Positions 25,983 through 35,568 of a DNA stretch of 45,850 nucleotides are shown one piece after another (position 1 is the stretch's first letter; the number at the start of each line of letters is the position of its first letter). The notes under the pieces are model-generated. The model made no database searches. It was not told the origin of the DNA and saw nothing but the letters and a program-made list of their open reading frames with translations. This DNA comes from a virus, in IMG/VR virus record IMGVR_UViG_3300020411_002605, positions 1 to 45,850 of that record, one strand, 5' to 3'. The translations under genes and the position numbers were made by a program.

Positions 25983-26924
25983 ATGGCTTCAGGGAGCCTT
26001 TCACTCCTTGAGTCTGCCAAGTACGGTAACGATCAGCTAGCTGCTGGGGTTGTTGAGACTCTTATTCAAGAATCACCAATTTTAGAAATGCTACCTTTCA
26101 CTGCCATACAAGGTAACGCACTCAAGGTCAACGTTGAAGATACTCTTCCAGCGCCTGCCTTCCGTAATGTAAACGAAAACTATAGCCGGACCTTTGGTAC
26201 GGATACAGAACGTTTCTTCGGATGTAGCATTCTCGGTGGAGAGGTCTTCATAGACAACTACATTGTTCGTGTACAAGCGAACCAAATCAGTGCCAAAGCA
26301 CGTCAATATGCGAAATTTGCTAAAGCAATGTCTCGTACTTTTGACAAGTACTTCTTTGACGGTACTGGAACAGCTAAAGACTTTAAGGGTATCAATGCTC
26401 TTATTGACGAAGGTCTGGGCCAGAAAGTCATCCAAGCTTCTGGTGGAGGCACACTAACACTAGCCAAGATGGACGAGGCAATGGATACCGTAAGGAACCA
26501 GTCATCTCCAGATGCATTGCTAATGAATCGTACGCTACGTCGTAAGATCACAAGCCTTGCTCGCAACACCAGTGGGTACTTCACCCTTCTGGACGTTGGA
26601 GAAGATATGCTCGGCCGTCAGGTATCAACCTACAACGGTGTTCCAATCCGAATCATCGGTGATGACAAAGATGGCTCAGCTATCCTTGGCTTTGACGAAG
26701 ATCCCGGAGATGGAACTTCAGATACTTCAAGTATCTACTCAATAGCTTTCGGAACCGATGAAAACGTTTACGGTATTCTCGGTCTCGGTGGAAGCTTTGA
26801 CGTTGTAGACTTCGGAGAAACAGAAGCTAGCCCCGGTCACTTGGGACGAGTTGAATGTTACCCCGGAGTTGTCGTAGCCAATTCATTTAGTGTCGTACGT
26901 CATTACGGCATCCATGACGCTTAA
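25983..26924 (+). CDS. Major capsid protein (HK97 fold)
   Basis: 313 aa, ATG 25983 after GAGGTAA. The N-terminal part (LLESAKYGNDQLAAGVVETL, SPILEMLPF) and FRNVNENYSRTFGT then an E-loop-like segment, a long spine helix region (AKARQYAKFAKAMSRTFDKYFFDG) and the A-domain phrase ALLMNRTLRRKI are typical of HK97-type coats that keep no cleaved N-terminal delta domain. It builds the icosahedral shell. Codons and the spacing to its neighbours fit a highly expressed late gene. The capsid gene lies about 20 kb downstream of the portal, after the giant proteins. Confidence 0.9.
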   Translation: MASGSLSLLESAKYGNDQLAAGVVETLIQESPILEMLPFTAIQGNALKVNVEDTLPAPAFRNVNENYSRTFGTDTERFFGCSILGGEVFIDNYIVRVQANQISAKARQYAKFAKAMSRTFDKYFFDGTGTAKDFKGINALIDEGLGQKVIQASGGGTLTLAKMDEAMDTVRNQSSPDALLMNRTLRRKITSLARNTSGYFTLLDVGEDMLGRQVSTYNGVPIRIIGDDKDGSAILGFDEDPGDGTSDTSSIYSIAFGTDENVYGILGLGGSFDVVDFGETEASPGHLGRVECYPGVVVANSFSVVRHYGIHDA

Positions 26925-26933
26925 GGAGTAAAC

Positions 26934-27350
26934 ATGGCACAAGCAACAAGAACACCCGGTCCGGGTACAACTATTGAAGATGCAAATGCAGTTGAACTGA
27001 TTGATGCAGCAAGCACCAAATCAGCTAGCGTCACTGCATCTTGGAAACAAGTTGATCGGCCCGGTCACGTCGTAGTGGTAACTACACTTGGAGCAATCGG
27101 TGGCAGCGTCACCGGCTTTGACATTGAAATACTTGGAGCTGATGATTCATCAGGAACCAACCCTGTTTCATATGGTTACTTTGACAAAATTGCCGCAGCC
27201 GATGCAAATGAGACACGGTACCTAGAGATGGTTGCTCACAAACCATACATGGCAGCCGTTGCTACATATGCCGGTTCAGGGTCAGTTGTGGTCGGAGTTA
27301 AAGTCCATGCGATAGCTCACAAGGCTCGCAGCGAAACACGCACAGCCTAA
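26934..27350 (+). CDS. Possible capsid decoration or head fibre protein
   Basis: 138 aa, with AAGGAGTAAAC before ATG 26934, only 9 nt after the capsid stop. Beta-rich, Thr/Ala/Gly-rich (TASWKQVDRPGHVVVVTTLG, GSGSVVVGVKVHAIAH). Its position right after the coat gene and its beta character suggest a shell-decorating protein. A strong hairpin follows. No family recognised. Confidence 0.65.
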   Translation: MAQATRTPGPGTTIEDANAVELIDAASTKSASVTASWKQVDRPGHVVVVTTLGAIGGSVTGFDIEILGADDSSGTNPVSYGYFDKIAAADANETRYLEMVAHKPYMAAVATYAGSGSVVVGVKVHAIAHKARSETRTA

Positions 27351-27365
27351 GGTTGTGCTCTATTG

Positions 27366-27389
27366 GTGGAGGGGCTTCGGCCCCTCCAC
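27366..27389 (+). terminator. Strong UUCG hairpin after capsid operon
   Basis: GTGGAGGGGC-TTCG-GCCCCTCCAC: 10 perfect pairs closed by the extra-stable UUCG tetraloop. No T tract follows (TACAATG), so partial termination or 3'-end protection of the capsid mRNA is as likely as full termination. Confidence 0.6.
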
Positions 27390-27403
27390 TACAATGAGGT
27401 ACT

Positions 27404-27898
27404 ATGCAAGATACTATTGATTCAAAAACATGGAACGTATTAGCCACTTGTGAAAAGTGGAACAAAACTGAGGACTATAAGTCCGGCAGTTCACCCGATG
27501 AAGTTCTTGAAGTGGAGAACAATCTCCTTCTTAATGAGGGTATAACTGCTCTTCTTAATCTTCTTATCGGTGCTACTGAAACAGCTTTTAATAACGCCAA
27601 TTCATATATTGGTGTTGGTGATAGCGCAACGTCAGCAGCTGCTGCACAGACAGGCCTTCAGGCTAGTTCTAACAAAGACTATCAGGGCATGGAGTCGGGC
27701 TTTCCGTCTGTCTCTGGCCAGACTGTTACATTTAAATCTGAGTGGGGTTCCTCTGAGGGTAACTTTGCTTGGAATGAATGGACGATAGCGAGTGGAAACA
27801 GCGATTCAGCTGATAACCTTAATAGGAAAGTGGCTTCCCTTGGAACTAAAACCTCAGGATCCACTTGGACCTTAACAGTAACTATTACAATTTCTTAG
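27404..27898 (+). CDS. Late structural protein, conserved phage pattern
   Basis: 164 aa, with AATGAGGTACT before ATG 27404. The pattern LLLNEGITALLNLLIGATETAFNNANSYIGVGDS, then MESGFPSVSGQTVTFKS and FAWNEWTIAS, is a widespread phage virion motif usually near tail or fibre genes. Beta-rich C-terminal half. The exact role is unknown; I would expect a tail or baseplate attachment protein. Confidence 0.68.
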   Translation: MQDTIDSKTWNVLATCEKWNKTEDYKSGSSPDEVLEVENNLLLNEGITALLNLLIGATETAFNNANSYIGVGDSATSAAAAQTGLQASSNKDYQGMESGFPSVSGQTVTFKSEWGSSEGNFAWNEWTIASGNSDSADNLNRKVASLGTKTSGSTWTLTVTITIS

Positions 27899-27899
27899 T

Positions 27900-28058
27900 A
27901 TGCAAAAATCTCAGATAGAAATTCAAGATATTTTTAACAAGCTCAGTCCTCAGGGCAAGCTTGAATGGGAGAATGCTGCTTTGAAAGCCCAGATTGAAGT
28001 TCTAACTGAGAGAATAGCTGAGTTGGAGCAACAAGATGGCAACGAACTTTCCGAGTAG
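27900..28058 (+). CDS. Short coiled-coil protein
   Basis: 52 aa, ATG at 27900 overlapping the previous stop region (TAGTATG). Heptad-like C-terminal helix (ENAALKAQIEVLTERIAELEQQ). Its 3' end overlaps the start of the fibre gene at 28036, so the two are coupled. It could trimerise or cap the fibre; that is inference. Confidence 0.6.
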   Translation: MQKSQIEIQDIFNKLSPQGKLEWENAALKAQIEVLTERIAELEQQDGNELSE

Positions 28059-29523
28059 TTTAGACACTTCCACACAACAACCTACTATTTCGTCTACTGA
28101 TGAGATGGATGATTCTGGTAAGGAACATGATGTTGTTCATACCAACCATTCTGGTGCGATCATTGCTCTGGAGACTAAGTTAGGTACTGGTGATTCTAAT
28201 GCCACAGCTAATGCTGTGCTTATGGGTACTGGTTCTGGCACGTCTGGGTGGGATACGTCACCGACCTTTAAAGGTACGGTGACTGTTGGTGAAGATGATA
28301 CTGGTCATGACGTTAAGTTTTTTGGCGCTACTTCTGGCAAGTACTGGGAATGGGATGAATCTAACAACCAGATGCACGTTGCAGGTAATATCTTAGTTGG
28401 TGAGGACGAGACTCAAAGTATTACTTTTAGGACTGGGGCAGCAGGAACTGAAGGTTTATTAAAATGGGTATTTAATCAAACAGACGGAACAACATATGCG
28501 ACTATGGGTATTACTTATGATGATAGGGCTACTCATGGTTTCTATTTAGACTCTGCTTATCCGATAACTCTTGATGGTACTACTAATATCAATTTTGAAA
28601 TTGCTGGCACTAAGTATGGTTTCTTGGAGGCCGATGGAGATTGGTATTTTGGAACTTCAGCACAGCAAGTAAGAGTTGATTACGATAGCTCTGATAAATT
28701 AAAATTGGTGGGCGACACTGGTAGTGATCGGCCTTACATTTCTATTTGGAACAGGGATGCTTCTGGAAACCTTGATCGTAAGGGCTACATAGGCTACCCT
28801 CATGCAGCCGACAATGCTTCTCGTATTTATGTACGAGCAGACCAAGGCTATTTAGATCTTGGGGGAAATCCGGGTGTCTATATTAATGGCAGTATGTATA
28901 TTAACTCTACTGTGGGTCCGATCCTTGGAAGTGGTTCTGGTGATACGTTACGAATAACTAATGACCATGGTTATATTGATATTGGCCCTATGAATGATGG
29001 CGCAGAACACATTTATGCTTCGGCATCAACTCTTTGGCTAGGTTCAGGTGGTTCTGCTAGGCTTGCGATAACGAGCAGCACTGTTTATCCTAATGGTAAT
29101 GGGACTATAGATTTAGGTAAGTCAGGGAAGCCTTGGGAACATTTGTGGTTGGCTCAGGCCAATACGTTCTCATCAGGTGGATACTATACCTTGCGTTCAA
29201 GGGACTCTGACCGTCAGGTCATGGAGTTGACATCTAGTGAGCGCTTTAAAAAAGATATTGTTGATTTGCCTTTGGAAGAGGCGTATCAAATTCTGGATGC
29301 TAGGCCTATCAAGTACAGGGGCGTTGAGGATGATGAGACTGTTCCTCTTGAAGCAGGTCTATCTGCCGAGAGTTTGCACGATGCAGGCTATGAGTATGCT
29401 GTTCGTTATGATGAGGGCCATTGGGGTGAAACCCCAAGGTCAATTTATTATGAATACTTAACAGCTCCTTTGATCAAGATCGTTAAGGATCTTAAGGAAC
29501 GTATAGAAGCTCTGGAGGGCTAG
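28036..29523 (+). CDS. Tail fibre/spike with S74 intramolecular chaperone
   Basis: 495 aa. A repetitive beta-rich shaft is followed by a C-terminal Peptidase_S74 domain from about residue 395: SSERFKKDI (Ser400/Ser401 with Lys405/Lys406 as the Ser-Lys autocleavage dyad), LDARPIKYRG, EAGLSAESL, then a helix IVKDLKERIEALE. In the family this domain trimerises the fibre and cuts itself off after folding. The product binds the host surface and sets host range. It is read after the short coiled-coil gene, with overlap. Confidence 0.85.
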   Translation: MATNFPSSLDTSTQQPTISSTDEMDDSGKEHDVVHTNHSGAIIALETKLGTGDSNATANAVLMGTGSGTSGWDTSPTFKGTVTVGEDDTGHDVKFFGATSGKYWEWDESNNQMHVAGNILVGEDETQSITFRTGAAGTEGLLKWVFNQTDGTTYATMGITYDDRATHGFYLDSAYPITLDGTTNINFEIAGTKYGFLEADGDWYFGTSAQQVRVDYDSSDKLKLVGDTGSDRPYISIWNRDASGNLDRKGYIGYPHAADNASRIYVRADQGYLDLGGNPGVYINGSMYINSTVGPILGSGSGDTLRITNDHGYIDIGPMNDGAEHIYASASTLWLGSGGSARLAITSSTVYPNGNGTIDLGKSGKPWEHLWLAQANTFSSGGYYTLRSRDSDRQVMELTSSERFKKDIVDLPLEEAYQILDARPIKYRGVEDDETVPLEAGLSAESLHDAGYEYAVRYDEGHWGETPRSIYYEYLTAPLIKIVKDLKERIEALEG

Positions 29524-29524
29524 C

Positions 29525-30286
29525 ATGGGTGTCGCTTATCGTGCGGTAGCGACAGACTATAGGTCGTCACTCCTCTACAGGCCAACACTAGTTGCTAAGA
29601 CTGATTCTGATACTGGGTCGGGTGCTGATGCTGCCACACTGGCAGCTGTATTGTCATCGTCTGACACAGGGTCGGGAGCTGATGCGAGCACACTTGTTGT
29701 GGTCTTATCCTCTACTGATACAGGGTCTGGGGCCGATGCAGGTAGCGTAGCAGCTGTCCTAACTTCCTCTGATACAGGCTCAGGAGCCGATCTAAGCGCC
29801 CTCATAGCCCTTCTAACGAGTTCTGATACAGGTTCTGGTGCTGACGCAGGGTCTCTTATCGCTCTTCTGAGTGGATCTGACACCGGTTCAGGGGCAGAAG
29901 GTGGGCCTTTCATTGATTTATCGTCCTCAGATACAGGCTCAGGTGCTGATGCTGGCAGTGTCGCAGCTCTTTTAAGCAGCTCTGATACAGGATCTGGGGC
30001 TGAAGCACAGATATTATCCCTTGCGATAGTTGATACTGATAGTGGTTCTGGCAGTGACGCAGGCAGTATCATAGCTGTTTTGACAGCTTCTGATACTGGT
30101 ACTGGCGTGGATGTCACGACTGTTAGCGATAGGGATTTCCTCTTTACAGAGGATGTCAACATTGCTGTGATCAATATAGGGCCTTATGGTGTGGATGATT
30201 CAGCATTTTCACACAAGGTCAACGAAAGGTACAGGCTTGGCAAGGCAACTACTAGGATGAAAGGCCGGAGAGGGTACTCAAGATGA
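29525..30286 (+). CDS. Tandem-repeat fibre protein (DTGSGAD repeats)
   Basis: 253 aa, with GGAGGG before ATG 29525. Residues 25-200 consist of about ten copies of an approximately 18-residue repeat: SDTGSGADA followed by a hydrophobic (A/S)xLxxLLxS part. The alternating Asp/Gly pattern recalls calcium-binding beta-roll repeats but does not match the RTX nonapeptide, so the fold is uncertain. A basic C-terminal end (LGKATTRMKGRRGYSR) may anchor it. Probably an elongated virion fibre. Copy number may vary between related phages. Confidence 0.7.
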   Translation: MGVAYRAVATDYRSSLLYRPTLVAKTDSDTGSGADAATLAAVLSSSDTGSGADASTLVVVLSSTDTGSGADAGSVAAVLTSSDTGSGADLSALIALLTSSDTGSGADAGSLIALLSGSDTGSGAEGGPFIDLSSSDTGSGADAGSVAALLSSSDTGSGAEAQILSLAIVDTDSGSGSDAGSIIAVLTASDTGTGVDVTTVSDRDFLFTEDVNIAVINIGPYGVDDSAFSHKVNERYRLGKATTRMKGRRGYSR

Positions 30287-30310
30287 GACATATTAGGGGT
30301 AGTTACTGAG

Positions 30311-31231
30311 ATGGCTACTACAACGAGTAAGACACTAAAAGAATTAATTGAAGATACTCTTTCTATTCTGTATAGGAATAGTGAGCGTCCTTTTCAGGTA
30401 ACTACTGGCTCTACTGCTTTAACGGCTAGCGCTACTGACACTACCTGTACCCTAGGTTCTGGTGATTCGTCTGTTTCGGCCACAGATATTCTTGAAAATG
30501 GGCAGGAACTTATGCTAGTAACTGGTAAGGGCAACGAGTCTACTCCTGTTTTCACGGTCGCTCGTGCTTATGCGAACACTAACGTAGAGGCGAGCAGCAC
30601 GGGAGATACTCTTTTGATTAACCCTTCCTTTGCTAGGAGGGACATCTCAGTATACATACAGCGATGCTTTAAATCCTTGATGAATACGCATCTCCCTGCG
30701 ATCTCATCTGGTTCATACACCAGAACCAGCAAGAAGCAATACATTGAAATGCCAGCCACCACTATCAGGGTTTTATCCGTCCGGCACATGGTCACATCTA
30801 CTGGTCGCATTGTTGATGTCGGTGGTTGGCAGTTTGAAGAGGACCTTCCGACTGGTCTTATTTCAACTGGGAAGGCCTTGCGTCTTCCCTCTACTGTGGA
30901 CGATGATGATGATATGATAGTTACTTACCAAGCTCCTTATGCTTGGTCTGATACTACTCCTGTTGAAACATCTACGATCTCTATACCAACTGGGGCTGAG
31001 GATATTCCTGCCCTTTGGGCAGCTGCTTATGCTGTTTCTCGTCGTGAGGTTACTCGTGGTGACCTTGACAAGATTGAGGAATGGAATCAGGAAGCTGCTA
31101 TGCGTCAAGGCGTGAACTTGCGTTGGGCTAGAGAGCTTTGGGGCGAGGTGTATCGCCGTGTTGATGATGCCAAGCGTCTTCAGTATGTTCCAAAGTATCG
31201 CACGTTCCGTAAGATCCCCCACATTTTATAA
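30311..31231 (+). CDS. Putative head-to-tail connector protein
   Basis: 306 aa, ATG 30311. The N-terminal helix (TLKELIEDTLSILYR), the beta segment with VFTVARAY, and PALWAAAYAVSRREV followed by a charged helical end resemble neck or adaptor proteins that join the portal to a short tail. Its position among tail and fibre genes agrees. I cannot name the exact family; a tail tubular protein is the alternative. Confidence 0.6.
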   Translation: MATTTSKTLKELIEDTLSILYRNSERPFQVTTGSTALTASATDTTCTLGSGDSSVSATDILENGQELMLVTGKGNESTPVFTVARAYANTNVEASSTGDTLLINPSFARRDISVYIQRCFKSLMNTHLPAISSGSYTRTSKKQYIEMPATTIRVLSVRHMVTSTGRIVDVGGWQFEEDLPTGLISTGKALRLPSTVDDDDDMIVTYQAPYAWSDTTPVETSTISIPTGAEDIPALWAAAYAVSRREVTRGDLDKIEEWNQEAAMRQGVNLRWARELWGEVYRRVDDAKRLQYVPKYRTFRKIPHIL

Positions 31232-31240
31232 GGTAATAAT

Positions 31241-32101
31241 ATGGCATATAAATATACTAATTTCGTAGAAGGAGTTTTAGACGCTAGTGCCAGTGGTATT
31301 AGTGATACTGATACAACTATTGATGTTGATTTTGCTACTAACTCTGTTATCCCTACAGGCCTGAGTGATTCTAATTACATGATGTTTGTAATTGATCCTG
31401 AAGGAGCTGAACATCCTCCTGAGGTAGTTAAGGCAACTAATATAACTGGTTCTTCTAATCCGTACACGTTGACCGTTACTCGTAATCAGGAGAGTTCTGG
31501 TGCTAAGGCTTTTGATCAGGGGCGTAAGATTGTTGGGGCTGTTACAGCTGGACAACTAACTAACTTTGCCACTAAAGATGCCACTGTTTTTACTGGTGAT
31601 GTCACTATCCCTGATGGGGATTTGATCCTTGGTTCTACAGCTGTTACTTCAACAGCTGCTGAGTTGAACAAACTTGATGGAGCTACGGTTACTACAGCCG
31701 AACTTAACTATCTTGATAACGATGATTTGGTTGCTGCTGACATTACTAAGCTAGCTGCTATCACGGCTGATGCTAATGAAATTAATGTTCTTGATGGTGT
31801 TACAGGCGGTACTGTTACCGCTTCTAAAGCACTGGTAGTGGACGGCAACAAAGACCTAGCAAGTTTACGCAACGTTACACTGACTGGAACTTTGACCGTA
31901 GACAGCGTAGGAGTCACTGCTATACAAATATCTAGCGAAAGCTTCGCTAACAACAACACTAGCCTTATGACCAGTGCTGCAATAGAGGACAAGATCTTGT
32001 CGTATGGTTACACAACTAACACTGGCAATACTACGATACACTTTGGTTCTGGTGCACCCAGTGCTGGTGGTGCCAATGAACTTTGGATAAAGACGAGCTG
32101 A
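31241..32101 (+). CDS. Tail fibre protein with TAELNxLD repeats
   Basis: 286 aa, ATG 31241. Residues 125-190 hold repeats of the type TAAELNKLDGATVTTAELNYLD and DANEINVLDG, a well-known phage fibre repeat. The N-terminal 100 residues are beta-rich and may attach to the tail. The Ser/Thr/Gly-rich C-terminus ends FGSGAPSAGGANELWIK. No chaperone domain. Follows the connector gene closely. Confidence 0.72.
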   Translation: MAYKYTNFVEGVLDASASGISDTDTTIDVDFATNSVIPTGLSDSNYMMFVIDPEGAEHPPEVVKATNITGSSNPYTLTVTRNQESSGAKAFDQGRKIVGAVTAGQLTNFATKDATVFTGDVTIPDGDLILGSTAVTSTAAELNKLDGATVTTAELNYLDNDDLVAADITKLAAITADANEINVLDGVTGGTVTASKALVVDGNKDLASLRNVTLTGTLTVDSVGVTAIQISSESFANNNTSLMTSAAIEDKILSYGYTTNTGNTTIHFGSGAPSAGGANELWIKTS

Positions 32102-32102
32102 T

Positions 32103-32927
32103 ATGTCTAAGATCTACAGGTCCACTGGTGAGGGAACTGGGGCTTGGACTCTAGTTCCTGATGGCACTGACATATCAAGGTCCACTGGGTCAGGGAATAG
32201 CTGGACCAACCCAGTTTCTATTTGGCGTTCCACTGGTTCGGGTACAGATAATTGGACTAAAGTGTGGTCTAAGTCTGATCCTGTTAAGTACACGTTTGTG
32301 GCTAACAGGTCTAAACACTTTAGGCACACTACTGGGAGTTGGGGCAGTAGTCCTAGCGCTGCTTCTTTAAGAACTGGGGCGTGGAATGTTGACGGTGGTG
32401 GGGGAACGTACTCTAACTCAACTTATGTTGGTGTATTTGGTTTTAGCACAGAGTCTGGAGGGCAGACATTAGCTCAAGTTCTTGCAGAAAGACCTTATGT
32501 TACTAGTGCTGCGCCTACTGCTGGAGGTTCTGCTGAAAACTCTATAAAGTTAAGAAGGCAAACCCCAACGTACACAGGGTATGGGAGTGCATACGGCACA
32601 TGGTATCTTGGTAAATACACAGGGGATACTACAGACGGATCTCCTGATGCTGATGATTGCAACCAAACTGGGAAAATATCTAAAACACTTGCTTCAGGAT
32701 CTCCTATAACTGCTGGAGGGTACTTAACGTACACTCCATCTGTGTCGGAAATGCAAGTGTTGGCAGATCACATGGACACCAACCCACTGTGGATTACAAA
32801 CAAAAACAGTATAGCTAACATAAAAGCTAATGGGGGCTTTATTAACACGGAGTACCTTGTTTTTTACGGAACAGGGGAAACAACACCTCCGACTCTTACG
32901 CTAACTTTAGATTATGTGGCCCCATGA
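32103..32927 (+). CDS. Tail/fibre protein with RSTG repeats
   Basis: 274 aa, ATG 32103, 1 nt after the previous stop. The first 60 residues contain three short repeats of the form (R)STGxGxxxWTxV, giving a Trp-rich adhesive-looking surface. The remainder is beta-rich. No enzyme motif. Overlaps the next gene (ATGA). Probable distal tail component. Confidence 0.65.
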   Translation: MSKIYRSTGEGTGAWTLVPDGTDISRSTGSGNSWTNPVSIWRSTGSGTDNWTKVWSKSDPVKYTFVANRSKHFRHTTGSWGSSPSAASLRTGAWNVDGGGGTYSNSTYVGVFGFSTESGGQTLAQVLAERPYVTSAAPTAGGSAENSIKLRRQTPTYTGYGSAYGTWYLGKYTGDTTDGSPDADDCNQTGKISKTLASGSPITAGGYLTYTPSVSEMQVLADHMDTNPLWITNKNSIANIKANGGFINTEYLVFYGTGETTPPTLTLTLDYVAP

Positions 32928-33643
32928 CGAATTTATCAAACGCAACCATGCGTATAGGTGGAAACTCAATAGGGGTAAACGGTGTGGCCGGTAGGCCTAT
33001 ACACGATTCACCCACTGTTACCAGTGTCTCGGCATCCGTTGACCAAAACAGTGAGTCCAATAGCACTGTGACATGGACGTTTGGGCAAGATCAGGGAGAT
33101 ACTCAACATGCTTTCCGTGTCCGTGCACAGAACAGTGACGGTTCAACTGTTTATTATGACTCTGGCTACCAGTACAACACTGACGCTACTTTTGTAGTTG
33201 ACACTGACGAAGAGGGTATTCCTGCTAGGAACAATCAAGCTGTCCACTGGAGAGTTGATGTGCGATCAGATGAGTACAGCTCTCATGCTGTTACCGACAG
33301 GTATGAGGCTTTCAGTACTGGTAGTGCTACTTACAACTGGGGCGATGCTCCTTGCACAGTTACTACTCTTGACGATGGAGGTGGTGCTGACCCAATTACA
33401 GGTGGTGCCATTACGATCACTAAAGCTACCGGCCATAGAGTCGCATGGACTTTAGGAGGAGGAGATACACAGCAAGAGTACAGGGTCATGGTGAAAGAGT
33501 TTGCCACTGATAATGTGTTGAGCGACTCTGGATGGGTCGTGAGCTCTAATGCATATTACGATATACCTTATACGTTTAGTAGTGGTTCAAAGTATAAGCT
33601 TTCAGTTCAGCTGAAAAATACCTTCGGTATAAGGAGCCACTAG
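32924..33643 (+). CDS. Virion protein with fibronectin/Ig-like segments
   Basis: 239 aa, ATG overlapping the previous stop. Two similar beta segments: TVTWTFGQDQGDTQHAFRVRAQ..DSGYQ and HRVAWTLGGGDTQQEYRVMVKEF..DSGWV, which looks like an internal duplication of a fibronectin-III-like domain. Such domains are common in phage tails and help contact cell-surface sugars. Overlaps the next gene. Confidence 0.65.
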   Translation: MTNLSNATMRIGGNSIGVNGVAGRPIHDSPTVTSVSASVDQNSESNSTVTWTFGQDQGDTQHAFRVRAQNSDGSTVYYDSGYQYNTDATFVVDTDEEGIPARNNQAVHWRVDVRSDEYSSHAVTDRYEAFSTGSATYNWGDAPCTVTTLDDGGGADPITGGAITITKATGHRVAWTLGGGDTQQEYRVMVKEFATDNVLSDSGWVVSSNAYYDIPYTFSSGSKYKLSVQLKNTFGIRSH

Positions 33644-35568
33644 TGACTACGCCAGCAGAGGACATTGTAGTAATAGACGTAGACATTGATGATGTATTTG
33701 ATTACGATGACCTTGAATCTGTTGGTAACATTTATCAGGTGGGGATCAATGGCGTAGGTTACATGCTCGCTGACTCTCCTCAGGAGCCTGCCTATAGAAA
33801 GCAATCTGTCCCTCTTGATCCACAAAGGCTTGCCACCACTAACACTCCTTTTTCTGAGGCCATAGAACGATACAGCTTTGCGTCTTTGTCAGACGCTACC
33901 GGTGGTGCAGGCCAACGATGGCTTAATCGCACTACGAGTGATGGCACCATGTTTTACTCTTCTGAAGGGATTGATCCGTTTACTACTAAGGGTGAAATAA
34001 CGTTACTGAATACAGCTTCCACCGAAGAGATAGATAATACCTATGCTTCTGCTAGGTCTACTGTTGTGGGCACTGTACTGTACACTCAAACAGGTGCATC
34101 GGCATTGAAGCATGTGAGCACCCCCGGAGGAACTGAAACTGCTCTGAGTATCACTGATGGTTCTGGTGCAGTCACTATTACGGACCTTACTTCTGATGGT
34201 CAGTACTGGTATGCGGCCACAGGCTCTGCCGTACTAAGAGGGACCACATCTGATCCGGCGGCCAACTGGTCTACGGTTGATTGTTACAAAGTTAAATGGG
34301 CTGGAGGTAGAATCTGTGCAGCTGCAAAGAGCTCAGGTTCTACGCCCAACGTGTTTACCACACTTAATCAGACAGGTGGGGAGGAAAGAACTAATGGTCA
34401 CATTACTTTCCCAGTCGGTTCAACAGTTCACCTAGGCGGTGAAGCTGCTGGCTTTATTTATTTCGGAGTTGAGTCCGGCTCTGACGGAGCTATCTGGGGC
34501 TGGGACATGAGTCTTAATGACTCAGGTGGCCAAAGGTATCCTTTCCAAGCTCTTGAATTACCGTCGGGTTTGGTGCCCACTGCTGTTGGGACAGCAGGAG
34601 GGTTCGTTTTTGTTCGTGCGTACAGGCCAGAGGGAGCCAGCAAGGGACAAACACTGCTATTGCAGTGCGCCCCTAACCAGAACGGAGCTCTTGTGGCCAC
34701 TGTCGTGGCCGAGCTGGCACCTGTAGGGACATCTGCTAATCATAAGGTAGGTGGTTTTGCCACATCTGGTGACTTCCTATACTTTTCTTGGAAAACTATG
34801 TCTAACTCTAAGGCAGGAGTCGGTGCCGTGTACCTACCCACTGGTGGGTATGCCAAATGGTATGAGACAGGGGCCGATGGAGACATAGAAACAATTAACA
34901 TATGGCAGGGCCTACCTGTCATGACAGTTCAGGGTCAGGGCGTGTACCGTGTGGACACGTCATCTTATGTTACCTCTGGCAACATAATTACTTCTATAGC
35001 CGACGGTGCTAGCGCACTGGATAAAGTCTTTGATGAGGCAGTTGTAGTGGCCGACCCTATCCCTACTAACGGTTCAATTCAGGTTCATTATTCTCTTGAT
35101 AATCAGGGTTCATGGACGGATGCAGGCACATTAAACTCTGCTGGTGTTAAGAGCAAGACGTTTGACATAGCCAAGACAGGTAAAACCATAGCACTGAAAG
35201 CTACGTTGGCTTTATCATCTGGCTCAACAGCTCCTAAGATGTCTATCTTGCACGCTATGTACCATCCCATAGGCCTTAAAGACGAGATCGTTCAGTTTGT
35301 TGTAGATTGTGGCGATCAGTTAACTGGATTAAACGGTGCACCTTTACCAGAGAATGGAAACGGTGCAGGGGCTACTAGGGCAAGGACGTTGAGGAACTTG
35401 GTTCAGCAACGTGTAAAGTTTCAAGATATTGACTGGCACCTTATAGGTGGCAGTTCTGTTTACGACTGCGAATCAGTTGAGATAGGAGCAAACATGATAT
35501 ACAGTTCTTCTACCAGCACACAACAACTGAGACTTTTAGCTACCGTAACATTGAGAAAGGCGAGCTAA
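33643..35568 (+). CDS. Large beta-rich tail protein
   Basis: 641 aa from GTG at 33643, which overlaps the upstream TAG stop. Almost entirely beta with recurring blades (e.g. GEITLLNTAS, AVTITDLTSDGQYWYAATG, VGGFATSGDFLYFSWKT), compatible with a propeller-like fold. The C-terminal 150 residues contain SGSTAPKMSILHAMYHPIG, a form I associate with phage tail genes. Probably a minor tail protein; no catalytic site seen. Confidence 0.68.
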   Translation: MTTPAEDIVVIDVDIDDVFDYDDLESVGNIYQVGINGVGYMLADSPQEPAYRKQSVPLDPQRLATTNTPFSEAIERYSFASLSDATGGAGQRWLNRTTSDGTMFYSSEGIDPFTTKGEITLLNTASTEEIDNTYASARSTVVGTVLYTQTGASALKHVSTPGGTETALSITDGSGAVTITDLTSDGQYWYAATGSAVLRGTTSDPAANWSTVDCYKVKWAGGRICAAAKSSGSTPNVFTTLNQTGGEERTNGHITFPVGSTVHLGGEAAGFIYFGVESGSDGAIWGWDMSLNDSGGQRYPFQALELPSGLVPTAVGTAGGFVFVRAYRPEGASKGQTLLLQCAPNQNGALVATVVAELAPVGTSANHKVGGFATSGDFLYFSWKTMSNSKAGVGAVYLPTGGYAKWYETGADGDIETINIWQGLPVMTVQGQGVYRVDTSSYVTSGNIITSIADGASALDKVFDEAVVVADPIPTNGSIQVHYSLDNQGSWTDAGTLNSAGVKSKTFDIAKTGKTIALKATLALSSGSTAPKMSILHAMYHPIGLKDEIVQFVVDCGDQLTGLNGAPLPENGNGAGATRARTLRNLVQQRVKFQDIDWHLIGGSSVYDCESVEIGANMIYSSSTSTQQLRLLATVTLRKAS

